From NCBI GenBank assembly GCA_964362915.1, contig CAYIGH010000041.1, forward strand, positions 1 through 7,485: a stretch of 7,485 nucleotides of DNA, in the 5' to 3' direction. Each line of letters opens with the position of its first letter. The stretch's first letter is position 1. The position numbers and the translations under genes are program-made. Origin of the DNA: JAUSIK01 sp964362915 (GTDB lineage Archaea; Nanobdellota; Nanobdellia; Pacearchaeales; GW2011-AR1). The notes beneath the pieces are model-generated. The model was not told where the DNA came from. It ran no database searches and was given only the letters and a program-made list of their open reading frames with translations. Positions 1-6,764 of this stretch are shown here, one piece after another.

Positions 1-1473
1 AGCAATATCGAAATACGAAATTGTAAAGTCCATAACTTCAATCCTTACTTGGGCATTTTCTTTGACAGCACAAGTAATAGCCGCATTCTGAATACAACAA
101 CTACTGCAAACTTCGCTGGAATCTATCTCCTGAAAAGTCATAATAATACACTCAAAAAAATAAATTCTTCATTCAATCTTCTTTTTGGAGCAAAAACCTG
201 GGGCATCCTTGTAACTGTTGCAAATAACAATCTCATTGAAGATAGCATCTTTACAACAAATGTAGTCGGAGTAGAAATCAGTGGTCTTAGAAATAAAGTG
301 ACGAACTCCATCTTCTTGAATGATTCTACAGGTATAGAATTTAGTACTGGCCTTCCAGGATTTGGAAATCCGCCAACAATGCATAATCTCGTAGATAACG
401 CTGTTATGAATGGCTCACTTGGAGCATTTACAAGAGGAGTGACATTGGTTCGGGAACAAGATCATATGGATATAGCAAACAACACCATAAAAAATTCAAG
501 AATTTTTGGATATAATCATGGGATATTTATCCAAGGTCAAGCAGATAACAACACCATTTATAACAACTTCTTAAATAATTCCATTAATGCACGAGATCAA
601 GGAAAGAATTTCTGGAACATCTCTAAAACTCCTGGCATAAACATCATCGGTGGTCCCTTCCTAGGAGGCAATTATTGGAGTGATTATATGGGAGCTGATA
701 ACAATAATGATGGTTTAGGAGATACATTACTACCATACACATCAAATGGTAATATTGGAGGAGATTTCCTCCCCCTAACAAAAGAAGCAATAAAATTCCT
801 TAGAAGTGATTCTAATGCCGATGGACGTGTTGATATATCTGACGCAGTGAATATTTTTAGTTATTTATTCATAGGTTCTGGAAATGTTACATGTAAAGAC
901 GCAGCAGATGCAAATGATGATGGACAAGTTGATATCTCAGATGGAGTGTACATCCTTAACTTCTTATTCTTAGGAGGTGGCGTAATAAAGCAGCCTTACC
1001 CTGATTTAGGAATAGATCCAACTACAGAATCTCCCGACCTTGGCTGTAACTTCTATCCTCAAGGCGGAGGTGGGGGTGGCGGCTCTCAGGAAACAGTCAA
1101 AGAAGCATTGAATGAAACAAAGAGTAATAAAACCATGGATAATCAAACCAAATCATTTGTAGTGAATTATCTAGAAGCAATTCCCAAAGGCAATCTCTCT
1201 ATAACATCCTCCCCATCTTACACATATATCTATCTTGATGGATCATACAAAGGACTAACTCCTAAAACTATTACAAACCTCACAGCAGGAAATTATACCT
1301 TAAAATTAACAAAATATGGATATAAAGATTATAACACTATAGCTAACATCCAATCAGGAAAAGCAACAAAAGTGTCTCCAACATTACTTCAGCAGCTTTC
1401 AACAACGCCTTTCCCATCACCAAGCCCCTCGCCAAGTCCATCACCTTCATCGAGCGGATCACCTTATTACTAA
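1..1473 (+). CDS. Secreted beta-helix (NosD-like) protein with dockerin-like and PEGA domains; 5' end outside window
   Basis: The frame is open from base 1, so the gene begins upstream; the TTG at 49 lies inside the fold and is not a credible start. In the 490 visible codons, about 1-215 are Asn/Ile-rich parallel beta-helix turns (repeated N-N-x-I and G-I/V-x-I strands). Codons 217-258 carry the GGNYWSDY...DGLGD...PL ending typical of NosD/periplasmic copper-binding-type helices. Codons 266-349 form two dockerin-like calcium loops (D270-x-N272-x-D274-G, then D303-x-N305-x-D307-G) with a Cys before loop 2 and another after it. A Gly-rich linker (about 355-361), a sequon-rich segment (362-386), a PEGA domain (about 397-462) and a Ser-Pro tail ending in PYY follow. 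Beta-helices of this kind usually bind or process polysaccharide or serve as surface scaffolds; no catalytic residues can be assigned here. The C-terminal half is paralogous to that of the next gene. No C-terminal membrane anchor is seen. Domain calls are firm; the biological role is unknown. Confidence 0.88.
   Translation, partial: SNIEIRNCKVHNFNPYLGIFFDSTSNSRILNTTTTANFAGIYLLKSHNNTLKKINSSFNLLFGAKTWGILVTVANNNLIEDSIFTTNVVGVEISGLRNKVTNSIFLNDSTGIEFSTGLPGFGNPPTMHNLVDNAVMNGSLGAFTRGVTLVREQDHMDIANNTIKNSRIFGYNHGIFIQGQADNNTIYNNFLNNSINARDQGKNFWNISKTPGINIIGGPFLGGNYWSDYMGADNNNDGLGDTLLPYTSNGNIGGDFLPLTKEAIKFLRSDSNADGRVDISDAVNIFSYLFIGSGNVTCKDAADANDDGQVDISDGVYILNFLFLGGGVIKQPYPDLGIDPTTESPDLGCNFYPQGGGGGGGSQETVKEALNETKSNKTMDNQTKSFVVNYLEAIPKGNLSITSSPSYTYIYLDGSYKGLTPKTITNLTAGNYTLKLTKYGYKDYNTIANIQSGKATKVSPTLLQQLSTTPFPSPSPSPSPSPSSSGSPYY
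1075..1157 (+). repeat. 83-bp exact direct repeat, copy 1
   Basis: This stretch is identical, base for base, to 4503-4585 in the next gene. It encodes the end of the Gly linker and the conserved SQETVKEALNE...NQTKS segment with three N-x-T sequons. Identity stops at 1074/4502 and 1158/4586, beyond which the paralogous domains differ at many bases. This implies recent gene conversion, duplication or strong nucleotide-level constraint. Confidence 0.97.
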
Positions 1474-1480
1474 AACGAGA

Positions 1481-1489
1481 ATATATTTA
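1481..1489 (+). promoter_or_regulatory. Archaeal TATA box for the transglutaminase-like surface gene
   Basis: ATATATTTA is centred about 27 bases before the GTG at 1512. Archaeal transcription normally starts about 25 bases after the TATA centre, so the transcript would begin at or next to the start codon (leaderless). No Shine-Dalgarno motif lies between the box and the GTG, which fits. The upstream BRE purines are weak. The box lies in the 38-base gap after the upstream stop, so the gene probably has its own promoter. Confidence 0.6.
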
Positions 1490-1511
1490 AACTGCCTTCC
1501 CTTAAAAAAAC

Positions 1512-4500
1512 GTGGAAATCCAACATAAAAAAGACGGTCGTGTAAACATTCTATTTGTCTTCTTATTACTTATTATAGTATCTTTTTCCATTTCAATAGC
1601 TTCTGCAAAGGTGGCTGTTGTCAAAATAGAGACACTACCCGGTACCGACGTTGAAATCGGATTCAATAAGGGAGAAACAAGAGACATTGACAACACTAAA
1701 TTCGAAAAAAAATTCACGCCATTTCCCGAATGCGCCTTTATGGACGTGAATCCAGCAACTGTCGATTTGCCTTTTGCAGCAAACATAAAATCAAAAAGTT
1801 ACAAAATTAAGGTGAGCCTTGATAAATGTGTTCCGCCTGATGCCCCCCCATTCGAACCTGAAGTGTTATACAACATAAGATATACTGAATATCCTCCCAG
1901 TTTTGGAATCTCGCCATCATTTCATATAACGTATGATAAAACAATGGGGGGATTCAAAGGCTGGTCGAAAGAAATAACACTGCCGCTCCCTCTTGCCGGA
2001 GGAGCTGCGGGAAAATACACCCTTGAATTTGATTTTAAAATCTACGTTGATAGGGCATTATTTAATCATCAACAGATGAAGCACACGGTCTATGTTACTG
2101 TTGATAAACCTGAAGGCAATATCCGATTGATTACAGGAGTTACACCCGCTGGTGCATTTTCATTTTCTTCACCATCTGTAAATAGTTTTCCCGATGGTCC
2201 AAAAGAAAGGTGGTTAGAGGTCGCGACTGACTGGGCTGTAGGAGCTGCAAAAGAGATACGTGCAATAGAAAAAATAAATGAGAAAGAATATACAAATCCA
2301 TTTACATGGAAATATGGATATGATATTACATCTCATCCAGCTACAGGGGGGATGCAAATCGATTGGGAAAAAATGATTGATACAACTCCAGGCGACATAT
2401 CTGATTGTAATGTTTTTTCCATGGTATTGGAAAACCTTGCTCATGTTATTGGACTCGCTACCCCTGCCTTGGCTCCTTATAATCCGGCAGTACCTGGACC
2501 AGTAGGCGTACCAAAATTCATAACTGACACAATTGTAGCATTGGATAATGTGGGTATTAATGCAGAGAATATTGATACGCATGCAAAAGATAGATGGGTG
2601 TTCCAATCTCATTGCACGGTTAAATACAGAAAAAAATTTTATGATCCTACATTCGGTAAGATAAGAAGCAGTCTTGAAGAAATTCCTTATGCTAAATATT
2701 CAAGTGTCTATTCAGTAACCTCAACAGGAACAGCTGTCTTGAATTTCAAGAAAAGTGATGGCTCGAATATGCGAGTTACAGTACTTCCAACAAAAAATAG
2801 CAGGGGCTGGGGAGAACATCGCTATAAAAATCCTCATCTAGAATTTCCTCTAGGAACAGGAGCAACAATAACAAAAATCATTAGTGAACACGGTGTTGAT
2901 ACCGATAATGATGGACTTTTCAATTACTTAAATGTAACCTTTGAAATTAATGTTAGTGGATCAAATAATTACTTAGTATTTCCTGTTCTAAATTTGAATG
3001 AGTCAACCATTATAGCAGTTGGTGATTTAGGACCAAGATCAAGTCCGAAATTTATACAGACTCACGATAATACAATAAACTTATCTTTAGGAACTTATAA
3101 TCTGAGCAGCTTTTTCAACGGTCAAGAAATCAATCTCGCAAAGATTAATGGGAATTATTCAATTTTTTTCTTTGTAAATAAAAATGATAGCCAGACATTC
3201 ATGGGAAGCTTTAATCTCTCGTCATATAATCATAGCCAATTTCAAGGACTCACACTTAAGGTTTTTAATATATCTGATTTCGGTTCTGATATAGATGGTG
3301 ATGGAAAATTTGATTTTTTAACTGTAAAATCAGATCTCAATGTATTGCGAAACGCCCCATATAAGATAAGTGCTCGTCTACAAGGAGAAGGAGAATTAGA
3401 TATCTTCGCAGAAAATAATTCTCAATTAACGAAGGGAAATGCAACCATTTCTCTGAAATTTGATGGTTTAAAAATAAGACAGTCAAGAAAAAATGGCCCT
3501 TACAATATTGAGATATTTATATCTGATGGAAATTATGAACAGAGTATTTTATATAATACTTCTTCGTATATATTTTCACAATTCAAACAATCTCCAGCAG
3601 AATTTATAGCAAACTTTTCAGATTATGGTTTTGATAAAGATAGCGACGGATTATTTGATTTCCTTGTTGCTCTGATTAGAGTTAATGTGACAGTTGCAGG
3701 CAATTATACCCTTATTGGTAGTTTAACGGATCCAAATAATACGGGAGTGGCATTTACAACCAACCAAAGTTATCTTCTAGCCGGGAGTAGAACAATCGTT
3801 CTACTCTTTAATGGCATGGATATTTTCGAAAGTGGCATCAACGGACCATATAATCTGACATCGTTGAGGATATTCGATTCAAACGAAAATCTATCAGACA
3901 TTTTGGATACTGTGTTTGTCACTGCATCTTATAATTATACACAATTTGTTCCTGGAGGAAAAATAAAAGGTATAATTACAGATTCTGTAGGAACACCTGT
4001 TCCTAATGCCGTTATTACGGCTTCTGGGTCAACACTTAATGCTGATGCTTCCAACCTTTCAGGTCATTACTTCATTGATAAACTGGAAAGTGGGAGTTAT
4101 AATATCACCGTGAGGAGGCCCCCTGGCTCTTCTCTAGGCTTCAACTCAACAGCAATAAATATCACTTTCAACGAGACAAAAATTCTTGATTTCACTCTAA
4201 GTGGTATCTTCCCACCTCCGGTTTTTTTCCGTAGAGGAGACTCCAACACTGATGGAAGCCTAGATATCTCAGACGCAATTAACACATTAGGATTCTTATT
4301 CACAGGAACCCCAAAAGAATTATCATGTCTTGATGCAGCAGACGCCAACGATGATTCAGATTTAGATCTCTCTGATGCAGTGTACACTCTAAATTTCCTC
4401 TTCTTAGGAGGCTCTGCTCCAAAATCACCTTACCCTAATATAGGTTTTGATCCAACAGCAGACAATCTCAATTGCACTTCTTATCCACTAGGAGCTGGCG

Positions 4501-4886
4501 GAGGTGGCGGCTCTCAGGAAACAGTCAAAGAAGCATTGAATGAAACAAAGAGTAATAAAACCATGGATAATCAAACCAAATCATTCATTATCAATTATCT
4601 CGAAGGAATTCCAAAAGGAAATCTCTTCATAACATCCTATCCATCTTATGCCTATACCTATTTAGATGGCTCATATAAAGGATTAACGCCAAGAACAATA
4701 ACCAATCTCACAGCAGGAAACTATTCTCTTAGGTTAACAAAATCAGGATATCAAACCTATACTACAACCATAACCATAGAACCAGGAAAAATCACAAAGC
4801 ACTCAGTTACTCTCTTTCAAACCATTTCCTCTTCACCTACACCTTCTCCTATCTCTTCTCCTTCACCCAGTCCTTCATCTATCTAA
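1512..4886 (+). CDS. Secreted multidomain protein: transglutaminase-like core, calcium-loop repeats, dockerin-like and PEGA
   Basis: Complete at 1124 residues. The GTG start is fixed by an in-frame TAA at 1503 and a TATA box 27 bases upstream. Residues 1-33 are a signal peptide (KK, then a Leu/Ile/Val core, cleavage near ASA). Residues 34-230 are a beta-rich region I do not recognise. Residues about 235-385 look transglutaminase-like: Cys299 (SDCNVFS), His367 (WVFQSHC) and Asp378 (YDPTFG) fit the Cys-His-Asp triad in order and context. This fold includes cysteine peptidases and crosslinking enzymes; the substrate is unknown. Three tandem repeats follow (453-577, 582-691, 698-812), each opening with a D-x-D-x-DG loop and ending in an SYxxS/TQF motif. 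Residues 815-899 are a carboxypeptidase-regulatory-like beta sandwich. Residues 905-990 are dockerin-like, with G to S at residue 949 in loop 2. Gly linker, PEGA (about 1036-1101) and a Ser/Pro tail finish it. More than 20 N-glycosylation sequons are present, and no membrane anchor is seen. Confidence 0.9.
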   Translation: MEIQHKKDGRVNILFVFLLLIIVSFSISIASAKVAVVKIETLPGTDVEIGFNKGETRDIDNTKFEKKFTPFPECAFMDVNPATVDLPFAANIKSKSYKIKVSLDKCVPPDAPPFEPEVLYNIRYTEYPPSFGISPSFHITYDKTMGGFKGWSKEITLPLPLAGGAAGKYTLEFDFKIYVDRALFNHQQMKHTVYVTVDKPEGNIRLITGVTPAGAFSFSSPSVNSFPDGPKERWLEVATDWAVGAAKEIRAIEKINEKEYTNPFTWKYGYDITSHPATGGMQIDWEKMIDTTPGDISDCNVFSMVLENLAHVIGLATPALAPYNPAVPGPVGVPKFITDTIVALDNVGINAENIDTHAKDRWVFQSHCTVKYRKKFYDPTFGKIRSSLEEIPYAKYSSVYSVTSTGTAVLNFKKSDGSNMRVTVLPTKNSRGWGEHRYKNPHLEFPLGTGATITKIISEHGVDTDNDGLFNYLNVTFEINVSGSNNYLVFPVLNLNESTIIAVGDLGPRSSPKFIQTHDNTINLSLGTYNLSSFFNGQEINLAKINGNYSIFFFVNKNDSQTFMGSFNLSSYNHSQFQGLTLKVFNISDFGSDIDGDGKFDFLTVKSDLNVLRNAPYKISARLQGEGELDIFAENNSQLTKGNATISLKFDGLKIRQSRKNGPYNIEIFISDGNYEQSILYNTSSYIFSQFKQSPAEFIANFSDYGFDKDSDGLFDFLVALIRVNVTVAGNYTLIGSLTDPNNTGVAFTTNQSYLLAGSRTIVLLFNGMDIFESGINGPYNLTSLRIFDSNENLSDILDTVFVTASYNYTQFVPGGKIKGIITDSVGTPVPNAVITASGSTLNADASNLSGHYFIDKLESGSYNITVRRPPGSSLGFNSTAINITFNETKILDFTLSGIFPPPVFFRRGDSNTDGSLDISDAINTLGFLFTGTPKELSCLDAADANDDSDLDLSDAVYTLNFLFLGGSAPKSPYPNIGFDPTADNLNCTSYPLGAGGGGGSQETVKEALNETKSNKTMDNQTKSFIINYLEGIPKGNLFITSYPSYAYTYLDGSYKGLTPRTITNLTAGNYSLRLTKSGYQTYTTTITIEPGKITKHSVTLFQTISSSPTPSPISSPSPSPSSI
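2868..3947 (+). repeat. Three tandem protein repeats with DxDxDG calcium-type loops
   Basis: Units at 2868-3242, 3255-3584 and 3603-3947 encode diverged domains of about 110-125 residues. Each starts with an Asp-rich loop (D463, D593 and D708 lead D-x-D-x-DG) followed by F-x-F/Y-L. Units 2 and 3 also share NGPYN, and all end in SYNHSQF-like motifs. The repeat is visible at protein level only; the DNA has diverged. Similar DGLYDYL-type repeats occur in archaeal and bacterial surface proteins (recalled). They probably act as calcium-stiffened spacers between the enzyme domain and the C-terminal cassette. Confidence 0.8.
4503..4585 (+). repeat. 83-bp exact direct repeat, copy 2
   Basis: Perfect match to 1075-1157, offset 3428 bp, in the same reading frame relative to each protein. 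It encodes the sequon-rich joint between the dockerin-like and PEGA domains. Downstream, the PEGA cores match at 37 of 45 aligned residues by my count, with clear synonymous differences. The identity is therefore local to this segment. Confidence 0.97.
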
Positions 4887-6262
4887 TTCTTCACCACCCA
4901 CACATGTTTGACATTGCAAAATTCTCTTATTCCTTCTTTTGAATAAATTCTCCCAATTCCTGATTGCTTGTATCCTCCCCATGGACAGCCGACTTTGGAC
5001 ATCCCATGTCTATTAATCCCCACGGTTCCTGCTTCAATTTTTCTGGCAACCTCTTCTCCTATAATTAAATCCCTAGTCCAAACACTAGCAGTTAATCCGT
5101 AATCAGAGTCATTAGCTAATTTTATAGCATCTTCTATATCGTAAAATTTCATAATTGGAGTTATTGGCCCAAATGTTTCTTCTTTCATAATTTTCATTCC
5201 ATGATTTACATTTACCATAACCCCTGGAGCCATGAAATATCCTTTATCATAGATCCTTCTCCCGCCAATTAATAACTTCGCCCCCTTGCTTATAGCGTCA
5301 TTTATATGGGAAAAAACTTTGTCCATCTGAAATTTAACAGAAAATGGGCCAATATCAGTTTCTTCATCCAGAGGATCTCCGACTTTCAATTTTTTAGTTT
5401 CCTCAACACATTTTTCAATAAATCTTTCATATAAAAGAGCATGACAATAAACTCTCTCAACCCCAAAGCATACTTGTCCTGTATACATTGTAGAACTTTT
5501 TACAATATCCCTTGCAGCCCCATCAACATATGCATCCTTCAAAATAATTGCGCAGTCTTTTCCCCCAAGTTCTAAAATAAATCTATGCAACTTTTCCGCA
5601 CCTGTCTTAATAACATCTTTTCCTGCTTTAATGCTGCCTGTCAAAGCAACCATATTGATATCACTTTCAGCAAGTTTCCTTCCAACATCTTTTCCGCCGA
5701 TCAAACTCTGAAAAGAACTCCAAGGCAAACCTAACTTCTTCAAATTGTCAAATAAATTATTAATGCATAATCCAGTAAAACTTGCGTATTCAGAAGGTTT
5801 CCAGATAACATTATTCCCACATAATAAAGGAGGGATTATCATTGCCAAAGAAACAAAAACAGGAGCATTCCAAGGAGAAATTATGCCAACACATCCGATT
5901 TGCTCAAAAACTGCAATGTTTCTCTCAATCTGGGAATCAAATAAAATCTCATCCTCAATAAATTCCGGAACAAAGTTGCAATAATCCAAAATCCTTTTTT
6001 TAGCAATTTCTACTTCATGCCTCCCAGCCTTCAATGGCTTTCCAATCTCCAAAGCCATAATTCTAGCAAGTTCCTCCTTCTTAAGATCAAGAAGCTCAGC
6101 TAATATTTTAATAATCTCTACTCTCTCAAATACACTTTTCTTGCCCCATTCTTTATTCTCTGTAGCATATTTAACCTTCTCAAGAATTTCAGAATCAGAA
6201 CTTTCATCTAATTCGCCATAAACTTCTTCAGTTGCAGGGTTGATAGAAATAACATTTCCCAT
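4883..6262 (-). CDS. NAD(P)-dependent aldehyde dehydrogenase family protein
   Basis: The 459-residue product is a complete ALDH-superfamily enzyme, oxidising an aldehyde to the acid with NAD(P)+ in the cytoplasm. Visible landmarks, in order: Asn132 in SPWNAP (oxyanion hole), Lys155 and Glu158 in WKPSE (coenzyme site; Glu here usually favours NAD+), LTGS at 207-210 (Rossmann loop), general base Glu231 in LELGGK, catalytic nucleophile Cys265 in GQVC, Glu362-x-Phe364 in EETFGP, and the YGLTASVW and GGYKQSGIGR motifs near the end. The length is at the short end for the family, like many succinate-semialdehyde or lactaldehyde dehydrogenase relatives, but the substrate cannot be read from sequence. 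The ATG at 6262 follows a TATA box at leaderless spacing, and the N-terminus (ISINPATEEVYGEL) matches a normal family start. It converges on the upstream surface gene with a 4-bp overlap, the TAG sharing bases with the other gene's TAA. No functional link to its neighbours is apparent. Confidence 0.93.
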   Translation of the reverse strand: MGNVISINPATEEVYGELDESSDSEILEKVKYATENKEWGKKSVFERVEIIKILAELLDLKKEELARIMALEIGKPLKAGRHEVEIAKKRILDYCNFVPEFIEDEILFDSQIERNIAVFEQIGCVGIISPWNAPVFVSLAMIIPPLLCGNNVIWKPSEYASFTGLCINNLFDNLKKLGLPWSSFQSLIGGKDVGRKLAESDINMVALTGSIKAGKDVIKTGAEKLHRFILELGGKDCAIILKDAYVDGAARDIVKSSTMYTGQVCFGVERVYCHALLYERFIEKCVEETKKLKVGDPLDEETDIGPFSVKFQMDKVFSHINDAISKGAKLLIGGRRIYDKGYFMAPGVMVNVNHGMKIMKEETFGPITPIMKFYDIEDAIKLANDSDYGLTASVWTRDLIIGEEVARKIEAGTVGINRHGMSKVGCPWGGYKQSGIGRIYSKEGIREFCNVKHVWVVKN

Positions 6263-6280
6263 TAATTAAAATAATTAAAT

Positions 6281-6290
6281 AGATATATAA
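6281..6290 (-). promoter_or_regulatory. TATA box for the aldehyde dehydrogenase gene
   Basis: Read on the minus strand, TTATATATCT is centred 24-25 bases before the ATG at 6262. Transcription is therefore expected to begin at or within a few bases of the start codon. The intervening AT-only stretch has no Shine-Dalgarno motif, again pointing to a leaderless mRNA. Confidence 0.55.
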
Positions 6291-6345
6291 TGATTATTGA
6301 ACTCTGTTTTATCCAGAAATAATGTTCTCTCAGTAAATAAGATAA

Positions 6346-6365
6346 GCTCTGCGGAAGAGCAGAGT
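6346..6365 (+). other. Small GC-rich hairpin in the intergenic region
   Basis: CTCTGC at 6347-6352 pairs with GCAGAG at 6359-6364 around a 6-base loop, plus one closing G-T wobble. A second, mutually exclusive pairing (GCTCT 6346-6350 with AGAGC 6356-6360) is possible. It stands out in very AT-rich surroundings. No T-tract follows on the plus strand, so it does not look like a terminator; function unknown. Confidence 0.4.
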
Positions 6366-6401
6366 CTTATGAAGAAACTGAATAAGTGTAAGATACGCTA
6401 G

Positions 6402-6698
6402 ATAGTAAAAGAAATTGAAAGGAGGGAGATGGGAGTTTACACAATAGCTAAACAACAGAATATAATACCACATATCTCAACTATTTTGCAGGAAGTAATA
6501 AATCACCCAAATTGGGCCAATGGGAATTACCTTATTATTATATACCAAGAGACTGAATTATTCTACCATTTTATCTCTTGGTATATTTGAGAGAAAAAAA
6601 AGTTTGGTCAATTATTTTGTTCTCTCGCTATAATCAATGGAACAGGCAGCAGGGTTGCCGAGTCATATAAAGGGAATCAACAAACGCTCCTCTCTTAA
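6402..6698 (+). pseudogene. Decayed secreted-protein domain relic, interrupted by a short insertion
   Basis: One frame reads through an internal TGA (6588-6590) and carries two halves of what looks like a single domain. The left half, about 6462-6527, reads ISTILQEVINHPNWANGN. The right half, about 6621-6677, reads SLAIINGTGSRVAESYKGN. From memory, many large secreted bacterial and archaeal proteins carry a segment of the form 'iQEIvnrpgWasGNalaiiisGtGsRvAeSydG', with these halves adjoining. Here they are separated by about 60-95 bp that contain the inverted repeat at 6540-6586. Further stops at 6399 and 6696 bound the relic. A purine-rich GGAGGG just before the ATG at 6429 could allow a 53-residue peptide, but it lies in the same relic frame and is probably chance. 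No parent gene is intact in the window. The homology rests on recalled pattern, so confidence is moderate. Confidence 0.5.
6540..6586. repeat. Perfect 13-bp inverted repeat with 21-base loop
   Basis: The arm ATACCAAGAGA, extended to 6540-6552, is the exact reverse complement of 6574-6586. It lies inside the stretch that separates the two halves of the decayed domain, so it may belong to a small inserted element. Transcribed from either strand it would fold into a stable hairpin. A weaker 7-bp dyad (GAGAGAA 6589-6595 with TTCTCTC 6620-6626) follows directly. Confidence 0.75.
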
Positions 6699-6756
6699 AC
6701 ATTATATATGTAAAATAGGTATTAAAAATAAAAGAGCAGAATGATACACCGAAGGA

Positions 6757-6764
6757 TTTATAAA
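6757..6764 (+). promoter_or_regulatory. TATA box of the toxin-antitoxin operon
   Basis: TTTATAAA is centred about 34 bases before the ATG at 6795. A start about 25 bases on falls near 6786, leaving a leader of under ten bases with no Shine-Dalgarno. The CTATAG repeats abut this box on the downstream side. Confidence 0.6.

Noticed and set aside
49..51. TTG at 49 as the start of the beta-helix gene
   Set aside because: The frame is open back to base 1 and the upstream codons continue the beta-helix pattern, so this is an internal Leu in a gene cut by the window edge.
1417..1473. PGF-CTERM or other C-terminal sorting signal with membrane helix on the beta-helix protein
   Set aside because: The tail is only Ser/Pro repeats ending in PYY with no hydrophobic segment; the second protein likewise ends in a Ser/Pro tail without a helix.
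2214..2612. Minus-strand frames inside the surface genes (for example 2214-2612, 4097-4387, 1502-1786, 169-384)
   Set aside because: They lie wholly or largely opposite well-supported coding domains, have low-complexity or Cys/Ile-skewed composition, and show no recognisable motifs.
6369..6380. Box C/D guide RNA (ATGAAGA followed by CTGA)
   Set aside because: The C-box-like motif deviates from consensus, the boxes are only bases apart with no guide space, and no C'/D' pair follows.
6429..6590. A 53-residue gene with a GGAGGG ribosome-binding site
   Set aside because: The spacing to the ATG is only a few bases, the frame continues the decayed domain on both sides, and neighbouring genes appear leaderless, so the purine run is probably coincidental.
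6540..6600. Rho-independent-style terminator for a plus-strand transcript
   Set aside because: The hairpin is followed by an A-rich tract, not T; no intact plus-strand gene ends there.
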